Positions 1 to 7,022 of a stretch of 64,000 bases of DNA are shown piece after piece (position 1 is the first letter of the stretch; each line of letters opens with the position of its first letter). The DNA is from Balneolaceae bacterium (GTDB lineage Bacteria; Bacteroidota; Rhodothermia; Balneolales; Balneolaceae). The DNA lies in the NCBI GenBank assembly GCA_017640665.1, contig JAEPQE010000004.1, positions 124,001-188,000 of the forward strand, read 5' to 3'. Made by a program: the position numbers and the translations under genes. Under the pieces are notes generated by a model. It was not told where the DNA came from and did not search any database. It saw nothing but the letters and a program-made list of their open reading frames with translations.

Positions 1-1
1 G

Positions 2-190
2 CAAGCTTATATTGAGATTAGTGTATTTAATTTATTAGGAATGAAAGTGGCAACTTTGGTAGAGAGGGCACATCGTCCCGGAACATATTCGGTAATCTGG
101 GACGCAGGTGGCTTTGCGAGCGATGTGTACTTTTTCAGGCTCAAAACCGGTGACTTTGTAGAAACAAAAAAAATGACTTTGATCAAGTAA
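2..190 (+). CDS. C-terminal end of a secreted protein with a type IX secretion (Por) sorting domain, 5' truncated
   Basis: The window opens inside a reading frame whose last 62 codons end at a TAA at 188-190. The peptide contains the sequence VFNLLGMKVATLVE, then PGTYSVIWDAGG, then VYFFRLKTGDF and ends in KKMTLIK. This is the usual layout of a C-terminal type A sorting domain: a small beta sandwich with an 'NLLGxxV' strand, a 'G.Y...WD' strand and a final 'Y.xRL..G....KKM.L.K' strand. Such tails direct exported proteins through the outer-membrane type IX secretion system and are cut off afterwards. The cargo domain lies outside the window, so its function is unknown. The gene converges on recX, leaving only 7 bases between the two stops. 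Confidence 0.8.
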   Translation, partial: QAYIEISVFNLLGMKVATLVERAHRPGTYSVIWDAGGFASDVYFFRLKTGDFVETKKMTLIK

Positions 191-197
191 TTAAGAA

Positions 198-911
198 CTA
201 TTTTCTGATGTTCTCAATTTGAGAAAGGATTTCAGAAGGTTGAAACCCTTTTCGCAACAAGAAATCGAAGATTTTCTTCTTTCTTTTTGAAGTATCCACC
301 CGTTCAAATTTTCTCTTATTCTTTTTGATTAGTTCCTTAATTGCTAATGATCTTTTATCAGTACTTATTTCCTTAAGCGCTACATCAATGTTTCTTTCTG
401 AAATACCTCTCCTGAAAAGCTCAGCTCTGATTTTATTCGGTCCCCACTTATTGAACTCAAATTTGTCGTGAGCAAATTTAGACGCAAAAAACGCATTGTT
501 TATATATTTCTTTTTAGTGAGTTCATCTAGTACTTCTTCGATAGAATGAGAAGGGAATCCTTTTTTACGCGCTTTATCCCTCAATTCATTTCTAGCATGA
601 TCTCTTCTGCCAAGCAAGCGAATGCAATACTCCTTAATAGCCCATACATCTTCCTTTTGGAGAACCTCGTGGAGCAAAGAGGTGGTTAGCAGGGTTCCTT
701 TTTTTAAGCCGAACCGGGTAAGCGTAGAATCTGAAACTCCAACCAGAAACTGGTTTTCAACAAACAAAGAAAACCTGTAGGTATTTTTTTTCTGAACTTT
801 AATTTCAGAAATAGGAGAGGGAAGCAGCTTAGCTACTCCCTCATCATATCTTTTTTTATCAGGATTCTGCAACAGCAGTTTCTTTTTCTTCTGCTTTCTC
901 TTCTGCCTCAT
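198..911 (-). CDS. recX: RecX regulatory protein
   Basis: RecX binds the RecA filament and restrains recombinase and coprotease activity. The protein has a lysine-rich head, a beta-rich N-terminal part typical of longer RecX proteins ([20 protein letters not shown]), and then three helical repeats, e.g. [20 protein letters not shown] and [16 protein letters not shown] chose the ATG at 909-911; a TTG at 921-923 is in frame four codons earlier, and a TTG at 870-872 would also leave the conserved part intact. With the ATG, recX overlaps the recA 3' end by 53 bases in another frame, so the two are translationally linked in one transcript. Length is about 237 residues. The family call is confident; the start is not. 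Confidence 0.85.
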   Translation of the reverse strand: MRQKRKQKKKKLLLQNPDKKRYDEGVAKLLPSPISEIKVQKKNTYRFSLFVENQFLVGVSDSTLTRFGLKKGTLLTTSLLHEVLQKEDVWAIKEYCIRLLGRRDHARNELRDKARKKGFPSHSIEEVLDELTKKKYINNAFFASKFAHDKFEFNKWGPNKIRAELFRRGISERNIDVALKEISTDKRSLAIKELIKKNKRKFERVDTSKRKKKIFDFLLRKGFQPSEILSQIENIRK

Positions 912-1911
912 CCTGAGGTACAATACCTCTCAGGCGATCGCGGACCATTTTCTCAATTTTGTCGCAAAGCGCCGAATCTTCTTCAAGGAACTGCATAGCA
1001 GCGTCAGCTCCCTGGCCAATAGGCTCGCCATCATAGCGAAACCAGCTTCCGCGTTTTTGGATAATGTCGTAGTCAACAGCTAAATCCAATACTTCAGCAA
1101 TTCTTGAGATTCCTTTTCCGTACATGATATTAAACTCAACCACTTTGAATGGAGGGGCTACCTTATTCTTGGCAACCTTTACTTTAGTTCTGTTTCCGAT
1201 GACTTCATCACCTTTTTTCAGTGCACCGATTCTTCGGATATCCAAACGTACCGAAGAGTAGAATTTAAGTGCGCGACCACCAGTAGTTGTTTCAGGATTT
1301 CCAAACATTACCCCGATTTTCTCACGAACCTGATTAATGAAAATGCACGAGGTTGCTGTTTTATTTACAATACCTGTGATTTTTCTCAGCGCCTGAGACA
1401 TCAAGCGAGCCTGGAGTCCCATGTGAGAATCACCCATCTCACCTTCAATTTCTGCACGGGGTACAAGTGCTGCAACAGAGTCAACTACAATAACATCAAG
1501 AGCTCCGGATCGGATCAGGGTTTCAGTTATTTCAAGTGCTTGTTCACCACTATCAGGCTGAGATACCAATAATTCTTCAGTGTTGATACCGAGCGCTCGT
1601 GCATATCGAGGGTCAAAGGCATGCTCCGCATCTATAAAGGCAGCGTATCCACCATTCTTTTGTGCTTGTGCAATTACCTGAAGTGCGAGTGTGGTTTTAC
1701 CACTGGCTTCAGGACCATAGATTTCTGTGATTCTACCTCTTGGTACACCTTGAACTCCCAGAGCATAATCAACCATAATGGAGCCGGTAGAAATTACTTC
1801 CACATCCTGATGGGCATCATCACCCAGCTTCATAATGGTTCCCTTTCCGTGTTGTTTTTCGATTTGACCTACTGCTATGTCGAGTGCTTTTAATTTATTT
1901 TCGTCAGCCAT
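859..1911 (-). CDS. recA: RecA recombinase
   Basis: RecA forms ATP-dependent filaments on single-stranded DNA, performs strand exchange and stimulates LexA self-cleavage. The Walker A motif GPEASGKTT lies at residues 66-74. The [18 protein letters not shown] Walker B stretch, the L1 region with [13 protein letters not shown], and the L2 region with [20 protein letters not shown] are all present. Length is 350 residues, the usual size. The ATG at 1909-1911 gives the canonical [10 protein letters not shown] start; an upstream in-frame non-ATG start at 1968 would add 19 unconserved residues. The acidic tail ([11 protein letters not shown]) is encoded in the stretch shared with recX. An SOS-type operator candidate lies 83 bases upstream. 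RecX follows in the same transcript. Confidence 0.98.
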   Translation of the reverse strand: MADENKLKALDIAVGQIEKQHGKGTIMKLGDDAHQDVEVISTGSIMVDYALGVQGVPRGRITEIYGPEASGKTTLALQVIAQAQKNGGYAAFIDAEHAFDPRYARALGINTEELLVSQPDSGEQALEITETLIRSGALDVIVVDSVAALVPRAEIEGEMGDSHMGLQARLMSQALRKITGIVNKTATSCIFINQVREKIGVMFGNPETTTGGRALKFYSSVRLDIRRIGALKKGDEVIGNRTKVKVAKNKVAPPFKVVEFNIMYGKGISRIAEVLDLAVDYDIIQKRGSWFRYDGEPIGQGADAAMQFLEEDSALCDKIEKMVRDRLRGIVPQDEAEEKAEEKETAVAES

Positions 1912-1983
1912 GATTGTTACCGTGTTATTAAAATTTATTTCCCAAAAGTTAAGCAGGGAGGGTGTCAACCTGTGTCACTCTAA

Positions 1984-2038
1984 AATTCAAAAAGAATATA
2001 TGTTCGATATATGTAAATGCAAAATGAATTTTTGAATT
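1984..2038 (-). promoter_or_regulatory. LexA-like operator inside a 10-bp inverted repeat upstream of recA
   Basis: At 1994-2005 the sequence reads GAATATATGTTC. It differs at one base from the perfect palindrome GAACATATGTTC that matches the LexA site class known from Gram-positive bacteria. A second ATATATGT lies 11 bases further on (2007-2014 after 1996-2003). The site is enclosed by a perfect 10-bp inverted repeat, AATTCAAAAA at 1984-1993 and TTTTTGAATT at 2029-2038. It sits between recA and the upstream gene end. SOS control of recA by this site is an inference; no lexA gene is in the window. Confidence 0.55.
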
Positions 2039-2082
2039 ACACCTATGTGTTATCTATGTAAGATCAAATAGAAACTAATTCC

Positions 2083-3270
2083 TTACAAAATATTTTTTAT
2101 CGATCGATTTAACTCATCAATTACTGCTTCAATCTGCTCTTCTGTTACATAAGGAGCAGGACCTAACCTAAGAATCTCATTTCGTGCATCTGTGAATATT
2201 CCACGGGAAAGTAAATCTGCACGAATTTCTCTGGCTTTTGGGGATGTGAGGGATAGAAACCCTCCGTTTCTGGAAAGGGGCTCATTGTGGGTTAAGCGGA
2301 TCACCTCAAAGTCGAAGTCTTTCTCAACAAACAGAGAGCGAAGTAATCCTACCTGCGATTCGTACTGTTTTCGAAGAACATCGGGGGTTAAACCTTGTTC
2401 CTGAAAAAACTCCACTACTTTAGCAGCTCTGAATTGAGAAGACGGATCATAGGTAGCGCTGGCAAAACGCTGATCTGATTTATCATACTGAACCGGGTCA
2501 TTAGTTCTTGGATGTTCTAAGGTACTGAAGGCAGCAAACCAGCCTGTTACTACGGGTCGTAACTCACAGTCTTTTGGAAAGCGGAGAAAGCAATTTGCTT
2601 CTCCCCATTGAAGATATTTATAGCCTCCAATCAGAATAAAACAATCTTCCAGACCTTCTTGACGAATAGAGAGAGGAACTACATTTGTACCATGATAATC
2701 GTCGATAATAACAGGTATTCCCTGAATTCTGGCAGCTGCGGCTATATCAGAAAGGTGTGCGTTAACAAGGCTCGTCTGGAAATACACTCTCGATAGCATG
2801 ATGGCAGAGGTGTTTACATCAATCTCTTCAATAACTCTCTGTGCAAAATTCTCATCGGGATCGGTTGGAATACTTACAATTTCAAGTCCTTCTTCTTGTA
2901 ATCGACGAAGCTGTCTATCCATAGAATGGAATTCTCCATCCGTAGTGATAATCTTTGGCTTGTTCTTAAGGTCGAAACTACTGAGCAAGCTCACCATTAA
3001 AAAATGAGTGCTTTCCTCCCGGCAGTACAGGCCATCAGGATCGTCGTAATAATTGCGAAGGTAATTCCGAAGGATTTCAGTTTTCTCAAAAGACTTCTCC
3101 CATTTGGTATCCACATCACGGGCACAAATATCGAAATACTCGGTTTGACCTTCCCGGGCAACATCCGGCCAGGCTTGGTGCGAATGTCCGGTAAACAACA
3201 GACGGTTAGCTACATCAAAATGAGAATAATGGGGGATAAGACGTTCGGCTAGCTGGTTAATTTCTGACAT
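2083..3270 (-). CDS. kynU: Kynureninase-like PLP-dependent enzyme (aminotransferase class V fold)
   Basis: Kynureninase cleaves kynurenine or 3-hydroxykynurenine to anthranilate or 3-hydroxyanthranilate plus alanine. The protein carries the class V fold landmarks: FTGHSHQAWPD near the N-terminus, the aspartate/histidine pair in VIIDDYHGTNVVP (D190-D191, H193) that contacts PLP, and the Schiff-base lysine in GGYKYLQWGEAN (K218). The ATG at 3268-3270 gives MSEINQLAERLIP and 395 residues; the longer in-frame start adds a hydrophobic decapeptide that does not look native. Tryptophan 2,3-dioxygenase lies 73 bases upstream on the same strand, which strongly supports a kynurenine-pathway role. A class V relative with another substrate cannot be excluded from sequence alone. 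Confidence 0.8.
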   Translation of the reverse strand: MSEINQLAERLIPHYSHFDVANRLLFTGHSHQAWPDVAREGQTEYFDICARDVDTKWEKSFEKTEILRNYLRNYYDDPDGLYCREESTHFLMVSLLSSFDLKNKPKIITTDGEFHSMDRQLRRLQEEGLEIVSIPTDPDENFAQRVIEEIDVNTSAIMLSRVYFQTSLVNAHLSDIAAAARIQGIPVIIDDYHGTNVVPLSIRQEGLEDCFILIGGYKYLQWGEANCFLRFPKDCELRPVVTGWFAAFSTLEHPRTNDPVQYDKSDQRFASATYDPSSQFRAAKVVEFFQEQGLTPDVLRKQYESQVGLLRSLFVEKDFDFEVIRLTHNEPLSRNGGFLSLTSPKAREIRADLLSRGIFTDARNEILRLGPAPYVTEEQIEAVIDELNRSIKNIL

Positions 3271-3343
3271 AAATATTTTAAAAGGCCACGAAAACACCAA
3301 AGTAAAATTAATTTAGTGTGCCGGTGCGTTAGTGGTGTTAACA

Positions 3344-4123
3344 TTAAAATTCCGATCTGATGGCCCAAAGGTCAGGGAAAATAGCGTGGTCGGTAGTTGT
3401 TTTAAGGTACTTAACTCCCGGAGAACCACCGGTACCTTTTTTCTTCCCGATCGTCCGTTCCACCATTTTTACATGGCGATATCTCCATTCTTGAAGACCT
3501 TCATCAAAATCCACAAACAGCTCGCATACTATCGCGAGTTCCGGTTCGGTTTGCATCACTTTAATCAATGTTTGCTGGATATTATCGGAAGGATTGAACA
3601 TCAATCCTACTTCATTTTCCCGCTTTGGTTCTACAGAGAATCCCTTTTTTGTGAGATACATTCCGAAGCTTTCCCAAAGAGTGCGCTCCTCCATTCGGGA
3701 TTTCAATATCTTAACATGTTTTGGAATGTCTTTATGCGCCTCAATCATCAAAGGAAGTCTCAATCCACATAGAATTTCAACTTCCCGGAACTGAAGGGAT
3801 TGAAAGCCACTGGACTGCCCCAGAAAAGCCCGGAAACTATTGAATTCAAGGGGAGTCATCGTTTCCAGAATATCAACCTGAGAAACGAGCGTCTTCATGA
3901 TAGTAAGAATCCGACGCAGTGTTTTTACTGTATTCCAGGTATTTCCGGCTTCCAGTTCTTTCCGGAGTTTTCCGAACTCATGTAAAATCTGCTTAAACCA
4001 AAGCTCATACGTTTGATGGATAATGATAAACAGCATCTCATCATGTTCTTCCGGGTTCGATTTTAACTGTTGAAGCTCAACGAGCTCGTCGATTTTAAGA
4101 TAATTTGTATACGTGATATTCAT
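3344..4123 (-). CDS. kynA: Tryptophan 2,3-dioxygenase
   Basis: This haem enzyme opens the indole ring of L-tryptophan to N-formylkynurenine. The signature HDEMLFIIIHQTYELWFKQI gives the distal histidine (H36). FQSLQFREVE gives the substrate-carboxylate arginine (R113). WRYRHVKMVERTIG gives the proximal haem ligand (H217), followed by GTGGSPGVKYL with the substrate threonine (T231). At 259 residues it is close to short bacterial homologues. It is the first gene of a two-gene unit with the kynureninase-like gene. No formamidase or kynurenine monooxygenase lies nearby, so whether the route ends at anthranilate or feeds NAD synthesis is open. Confidence 0.95.
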   Translation of the reverse strand: MNITYTNYLKIDELVELQQLKSNPEEHDEMLFIIIHQTYELWFKQILHEFGKLRKELEAGNTWNTVKTLRRILTIMKTLVSQVDILETMTPLEFNSFRAFLGQSSGFQSLQFREVEILCGLRLPLMIEAHKDIPKHVKILKSRMEERTLWESFGMYLTKKGFSVEPKRENEVGLMFNPSDNIQQTLIKVMQTEPELAIVCELFVDFDEGLQEWRYRHVKMVERTIGKKKGTGGSPGVKYLKTTTDHAIFPDLWAIRSEF

Positions 4124-4132
4124 AACAACTCC

Positions 4133-4168
4133 TTTGCTGAATGATAGCCAGAATTATCGTTATCTTTG
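4133..4168 (+). promoter_or_regulatory. Bacteroidetes-type promoter candidate for the amino-sugar kinase/tatD pair
   Basis: TATCTTTG at 4161-4168 matches the Bacteroidetes -7 consensus TAnnTTTG and lies 10 bases before the ATG at 4179. TTTG at 4133-4136 could be the -33 element, although the 24-base gap is at the long end. The short distance to the ATG implies a very short leader. The 55-base gap is shared with the divergent tryptophan dioxygenase gene. Confidence 0.45.
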
Positions 4169-4178
4169 AATAAAAAAC

Positions 4179-5027
4179 ATGCGGCTACTTATCGCAGATT
4201 CCGGCGCTACAAAAACAAGCTGGGCACTTATCAATAGAGACGAAGTACATCGCATTGAGACATCAGGCTTGAATCCTGTTTATAAGGCAGATAAAGAAAT
4301 CGAGTCCATTATTTTTGATGAACTTCTTCCACAGCTTTCCACCAAAGATCTTAGTCATCTTTTCTTCTATGGAGCAGGATGCCGATTATGGAGTAATGCG
4401 GAACGGGTGGATAGGTATTTGAAGGAAGCGTTTCCGAAATCTGAGGTAGAAATAAAAACGGATATCGAAGGAGCCGGGCTGTCTCTTTTTGGGGATGAAA
4501 GTGGCGTTATTGTGATTTCAGGAACAGGTTCGAGTGCGGGATTCATGCACAAAGGAGACTTGGTAGATTTGATGTCTTCCAAAACCTATCCTGAGGGGGA
4601 TTTCGGGAGTGGGTGTCATATTGGAGCGTTGGTACTGAGAGATTATTTTAAAGATGAAGCTCCGGATTTTATTAAACTGGTAATTGAAAAAAATAAGAAA
4701 CTGGATGATGAAGCTTTGTTTCTCCAGTTTCAGAATCCCACAAAATCCAAACAGATTGCAGCCAAAGTAATGCGCGATATTGGTGAATTTATTGATACAG
4801 AATATGTGAAAACAAAAGCCCAGGCTTCAATTGAAATGTTGATAAAACAACTCGAGACACATTTTAAAGAAGCGTTCGGAAAACATCCTGTAAAGTTAAC
4901 CGGCAGTACTGCGTTTCATTTTGAAGGAATATTCCGTGAAATCTTTCGAAGAAAGGGAATCGAAATTGTAGAAATACAAAAAAACCCGATTGAAGGACTA
5001 ACCAGGTACCACAAGAAGAAATTATGA
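4179..5027 (+). CDS. BadF/BadG-type sugar kinase, N-acetylglucosamine/N-acetylmuramic acid kinase-like
   Basis: The protein belongs to the ASKHA ATPase fold family that includes N-acetylglucosamine kinase and MurK. The phosphate-1 loop is LLIADSGATKTSWALI at residues 3-18. The phosphate-2 and sugar-binding region is VIVISGTGSSAGF, and the EGDFGSGCHIG segment lies near the expected acceptor site. A C-terminal LTGSTAFHFEGIFRE motif corresponds to the adenosine loop. It has 282 residues and no signal peptide, so it is cytoplasmic. Its likely job is phosphorylating amino sugars recovered from peptidoglycan. The exact sugar cannot be told. It overlaps tatD by four bases (ATGA), so the two are co-translated. 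Confidence 0.75.
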   Translation: MRLLIADSGATKTSWALINRDEVHRIETSGLNPVYKADKEIESIIFDELLPQLSTKDLSHLFFYGAGCRLWSNAERVDRYLKEAFPKSEVEIKTDIEGAGLSLFGDESGVIVISGTGSSAGFMHKGDLVDLMSSKTYPEGDFGSGCHIGALVLRDYFKDEAPDFIKLVIEKNKKLDDEALFLQFQNPTKSKQIAAKVMRDIGEFIDTEYVKTKAQASIEMLIKQLETHFKEAFGKHPVKLTGSTAFHFEGIFREIFRRKGIEIVEIQKNPIEGLTRYHKKKL

Positions 5028-5788
5028 TCGATACCCATTCGCATATTTACTTAGAGCAATTTGACGAAGACAGAGAAGAAGTAATGGCTCGTGCTGTAGA
5101 CGCAGGAGTAAAGGCAATCTTTATGCCCGCTATCGACTTTAATTCTATCGAACAGATGGAAAGACTGAGTCACCCTGATGTAGACTTCTACAAAATGGCA
5201 GGGATTCATCCTTGTGATGTGGAAGGAAATATCACCAAAAACTTTGAGCAGGAATTACATGAATTCTGCTTACGGGATGATTTCTACGGAGTTGGCGAAA
5301 CGGGGCTTGATTACTTTTGGAGCACAGATCATGTGGAACAACAAAAAAAAAGTCTTCGGATTCATTGCAAGGTTTCCAAAACAGTACAAAAACCTATTAT
5401 TCTTCATAATCGGGAAAGCACAACAGACTTACTGGACCTGATCGAAGAAGAGCAGGATGGAAACTTGACCGGAATTTGGCACTGCTTTAACGGAACGGTT
5501 GATGAAGGCAAAAGAGCTATAGATATGGGACTTCATCTTGGGATTGGAGGAGTAGTCACCTTCAAAAACGGAGGAGTAGATAAAACCGTTGCCCATCTTC
5601 CTTTAGACAAAATGGTTCTCGAAACTGATGCGCCCTATCTCTCACCAACACCTAAACGAGGGAAACGCAACGAACCTGCCTTCATGAAATTCACCGCCCA
5701 AAAACTCGCCGATATTTTTGAATTGAGTTTAGAAGAAGTGGTAGAGAAGACGAGTGGTGTGGCAGAGGAGTTGTTTGGATTGAGGTGA
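5024..5788 (+). CDS. tatD: TatD family metal-dependent deoxyribonuclease
   Basis: TatD proteins are TIM-barrel metal hydrolases with 3'-5' DNase activity. The metal-binding motifs are in order: IDTHSHI at the start, GIHPCDV, GVGETGLDYFW, PIILHNRES, IWHCFNG and the late LETDAPYLSP. The length of 254 residues is normal. The ATG overlaps the stop of the upstream kinase. The gene is followed by a 437-base gene-free stretch of palindromes. Confidence 0.92.
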   Translation: MIDTHSHIYLEQFDEDREEVMARAVDAGVKAIFMPAIDFNSIEQMERLSHPDVDFYKMAGIHPCDVEGNITKNFEQELHEFCLRDDFYGVGETGLDYFWSTDHVEQQKKSLRIHCKVSKTVQKPIILHNRESTTDLLDLIEEEQDGNLTGIWHCFNGTVDEGKRAIDMGLHLGIGGVVTFKNGGVDKTVAHLPLDKMVLETDAPYLSPTPKRGKRNEPAFMKFTAQKLADIFELSLEEVVEKTSGVAEELFGLR

Positions 5789-5803
5789 ATGGAAATCTAA
5801 ATG

Positions 5804-5827
5804 CGAAGGATTGAAACCCTTCGCTGG
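5804..5827. repeat. Dispersed short palindrome, copy 1 (shared with 40157-40180)
   Basis: The 22 bases 5803-5824 form a near-perfect hairpin with 10-base arms, one mismatch and a GA loop (GCGAAGGATT / AACCCTTCGC). The 24-base segment 5804-5827, read on the minus strand, matches 40157-40180 with a single difference. The two copies are therefore one dispersed element present in both orientations. This copy lies 15 bases after the tatD stop and might also end transcription, although no T-run follows. Confidence 0.75.
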
Positions 5828-5850
5828 AGTACCTGAATTGTGCCGATTAT

Positions 5851-5903
5851 GGTTACGATGCTCTGCGTCGTAACCTTGTTCACTCCGACGCAGAGCATCG
5901 GAG
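5851..5903. repeat. Twin REP-like palindromes with the same core in opposite orientation
   Basis: Two near-perfect palindromes sit seven bases apart. The first, 5851-5875, has arms GGTTACGATGC / GCGTCGTAACC around TCT. The second, 5883-5903, has arms CTCCGACGC / GCATCGGAG around AGA. Their cores, CGATGCTCTGCGTCG at 5856-5870 and CGACGCAGAGCATCG at 5886-5900, are exact reverse complements. The whole thus also forms a 15-bp stem with a 15-base loop. A GCGAGGGGAAACG tail follows. The arrangement resembles REP/BIME-type intergenic elements. No open reading frame uses it. Confidence 0.75.
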
Positions 5904-6225
5904 CGAGGGGAAACGACTCTAAGAATTCCACCTCCTTGCCCCGGTCCTTGAATTACGCATAATGTTTGAATGAGGAGACAGAGGCCAAACTTATTTGGGC
6001 TCAGAGTGAGGACGGTAGTAGCATTAAATCACGAGTCAGTCTCGTCCTCTCCCAGATTCATACGCAAGCGCATGAATCTGTCCCTCTCTAAAGAGGGACA
6101 CAGCTACTTCGCAACAAAATTTCTTCAAAAGCAGTACCACCCACCGTTCAAATTCAGGTTAATAAAATCTTCATATCAGATAATTAGTCTGGAAGTACAT
6201 CAACATTCATAAAAAGGGAAAGATC
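5904..6225. repeat. Gene-free stretch with further palindromes (6053-6080 and 6080-6099)
   Basis: No convincing gene is seen between tatD and 6226; the 80-codon frame at 5970-6212 has an unbiased composition and overlaps the palindromes. At 6053-6061 CAGATTCAT pairs with ATGAATCTG at 6072-6080, with CGC/GCG extending the stem inside. It abuts a second hairpin, GTCCCTCT at 6080-6087 with AGAGGGAC at 6092-6099. With the elements at 5804-5903 this makes at least four palindromes in about 300 bases, typical of an array of non-coding repeats. Confidence 0.55.
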
Positions 6226-6516
6226 ATGGAAAAGAGAGTATTGGGATTTTTAATCGTGATGTTTTTGGTGATGTCTTGTGCAGAAGTAGTTCCCATAGAT
6301 CCTGCAGTAACCGCTGAACCCTATGGATTTTGGAGTGGTTTATGGCATGGAATTATTGCGCCATTCAGTTTTATAGGAAGCCTTTTTAAAGAAGATATCG
6401 CCGTATACGCACTAAATAATACCGGCGGGTGGTATGATTTCGGCTTCTTACTTGGTGTAGGTACATTTTTAGGAGGAGGAAGTAAGGGAGCAAGAAGGAA
6501 GAAAAAGTCGAATTAG
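6226..6516 (+). CDS. Small conserved lipoprotein-like membrane protein
   Basis: The 96-residue product starts with a hydrophobic signal and a lipobox-like LVMSC, so it is probably a lipoprotein with Cys18 at the mature N-terminus. It then has two glycine- and aromatic-rich hydrophobic segments, PYGFWSGLWHGIIAPFSFI and GGWYDFGFLLGVGTFLGGG, and ends in a basic RRKKK tail. Small proteins with this 'FW.GLWHG.I.P.SFI...F' plus 'NN.GGWYDFGF.LG' layout recur in many bacteria without known function. An AGGGAAAGATC sequence before the ATG is a fair ribosome-binding site. The stop overlaps the convergent next gene by four bases. I assign no function. Confidence 0.75.
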   Translation: MEKRVLGFLIVMFLVMSCAEVVPIDPAVTAEPYGFWSGLWHGIIAPFSFIGSLFKEDIAVYALNNTGGWYDFGFLLGVGTFLGGGSKGARRKKKSN

Positions 6517-6995
6517 CTTTTATGCTCTAATGAATCGTAAATGAGTTCCTGAGTTGTGTCCAGAAATACCCCCTTTTTAAAATCAGTCTGAAAGTTCTTC
6601 CACGAAGCTTTAAAATCGGATTTCCTATTAGTGTGTGTAATGGGGTTAGGAAATTTTTTGTTATCAAAACTATACGATAAAGGGATGTCCGAAACGGAAA
6701 GGAGATACTTAGAAGCTAGATATTCCAACAATTTGATAATGGAAGGAAACCTATACACATAGCTTTCCTGGAGAGTATCTCCAAATAAGTCCAAACCTAA
6801 AGATATCCATTGTAAATCAAGGTCGAACTGAGATGTTCTGGTATCAAATATAATCATGATCGAAAGAGCCATCCCGTCATACCCTTCAAAATCAAAATAT
6901 CCAACAATCAGTTCACCTTTCTTCTTCGCAGAAATAAAATCTACAAATTCATTCGTATCTGAAAAATCTATCCCAGGTTTATTTAAGGTGCTCAA
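6513..6995 (-). CDS. Hypothetical cytoplasmic protein
   Basis: This 160-residue product is not recognised. It is soluble, without signal peptide or membrane segment, acidic in the first half (DFSDTNEFVDF, GYFDFEGYDGMA) and lysine-rich toward the end. The only in-frame start for this length is a TTG at 6993-6995; the first internal ATG would remove about 40 residues. It lies 27 bases downstream of the PDZ-protein gene on the same strand and so may be the last gene of a three-gene unit (8858 to 6513). Codon use looks coding, but the product family is unknown. Confidence 0.55.
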   Translation of the reverse strand: MSTLNKPGIDFSDTNEFVDFISAKKKGELIVGYFDFEGYDGMALSIMIIFDTRTSQFDLDLQWISLGLDLFGDTLQESYVYRFPSIIKLLEYLASKYLLSVSDIPLSYSFDNKKFPNPITHTNRKSDFKASWKNFQTDFKKGVFLDTTQELIYDSLEHKS

Positions 6996-7022
6996 AAACT
7001 ATTACGTTTGTTTGATTCAGAT

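Noticed and set aside
1912-1968. Extended N-terminus of RecA from an upstream non-ATG start
   Set aside because: The extra 19 residues do not resemble RecA, and the ATG at 1911 gives the canonical start and length.
3332-3772. 146-codon ORF antisense to tryptophan dioxygenase
   Set aside because: The opposite strand encodes all catalytic residues of tryptophan dioxygenase, so this frame is a shadow.
5970-6212. 80-codon plus-strand ORF between tatD and the small lipoprotein gene
   Set aside because: It runs through the hairpins at 6053-6099, has no ribosome-binding site and its composition (many F, R, S, Q) is not protein-like.
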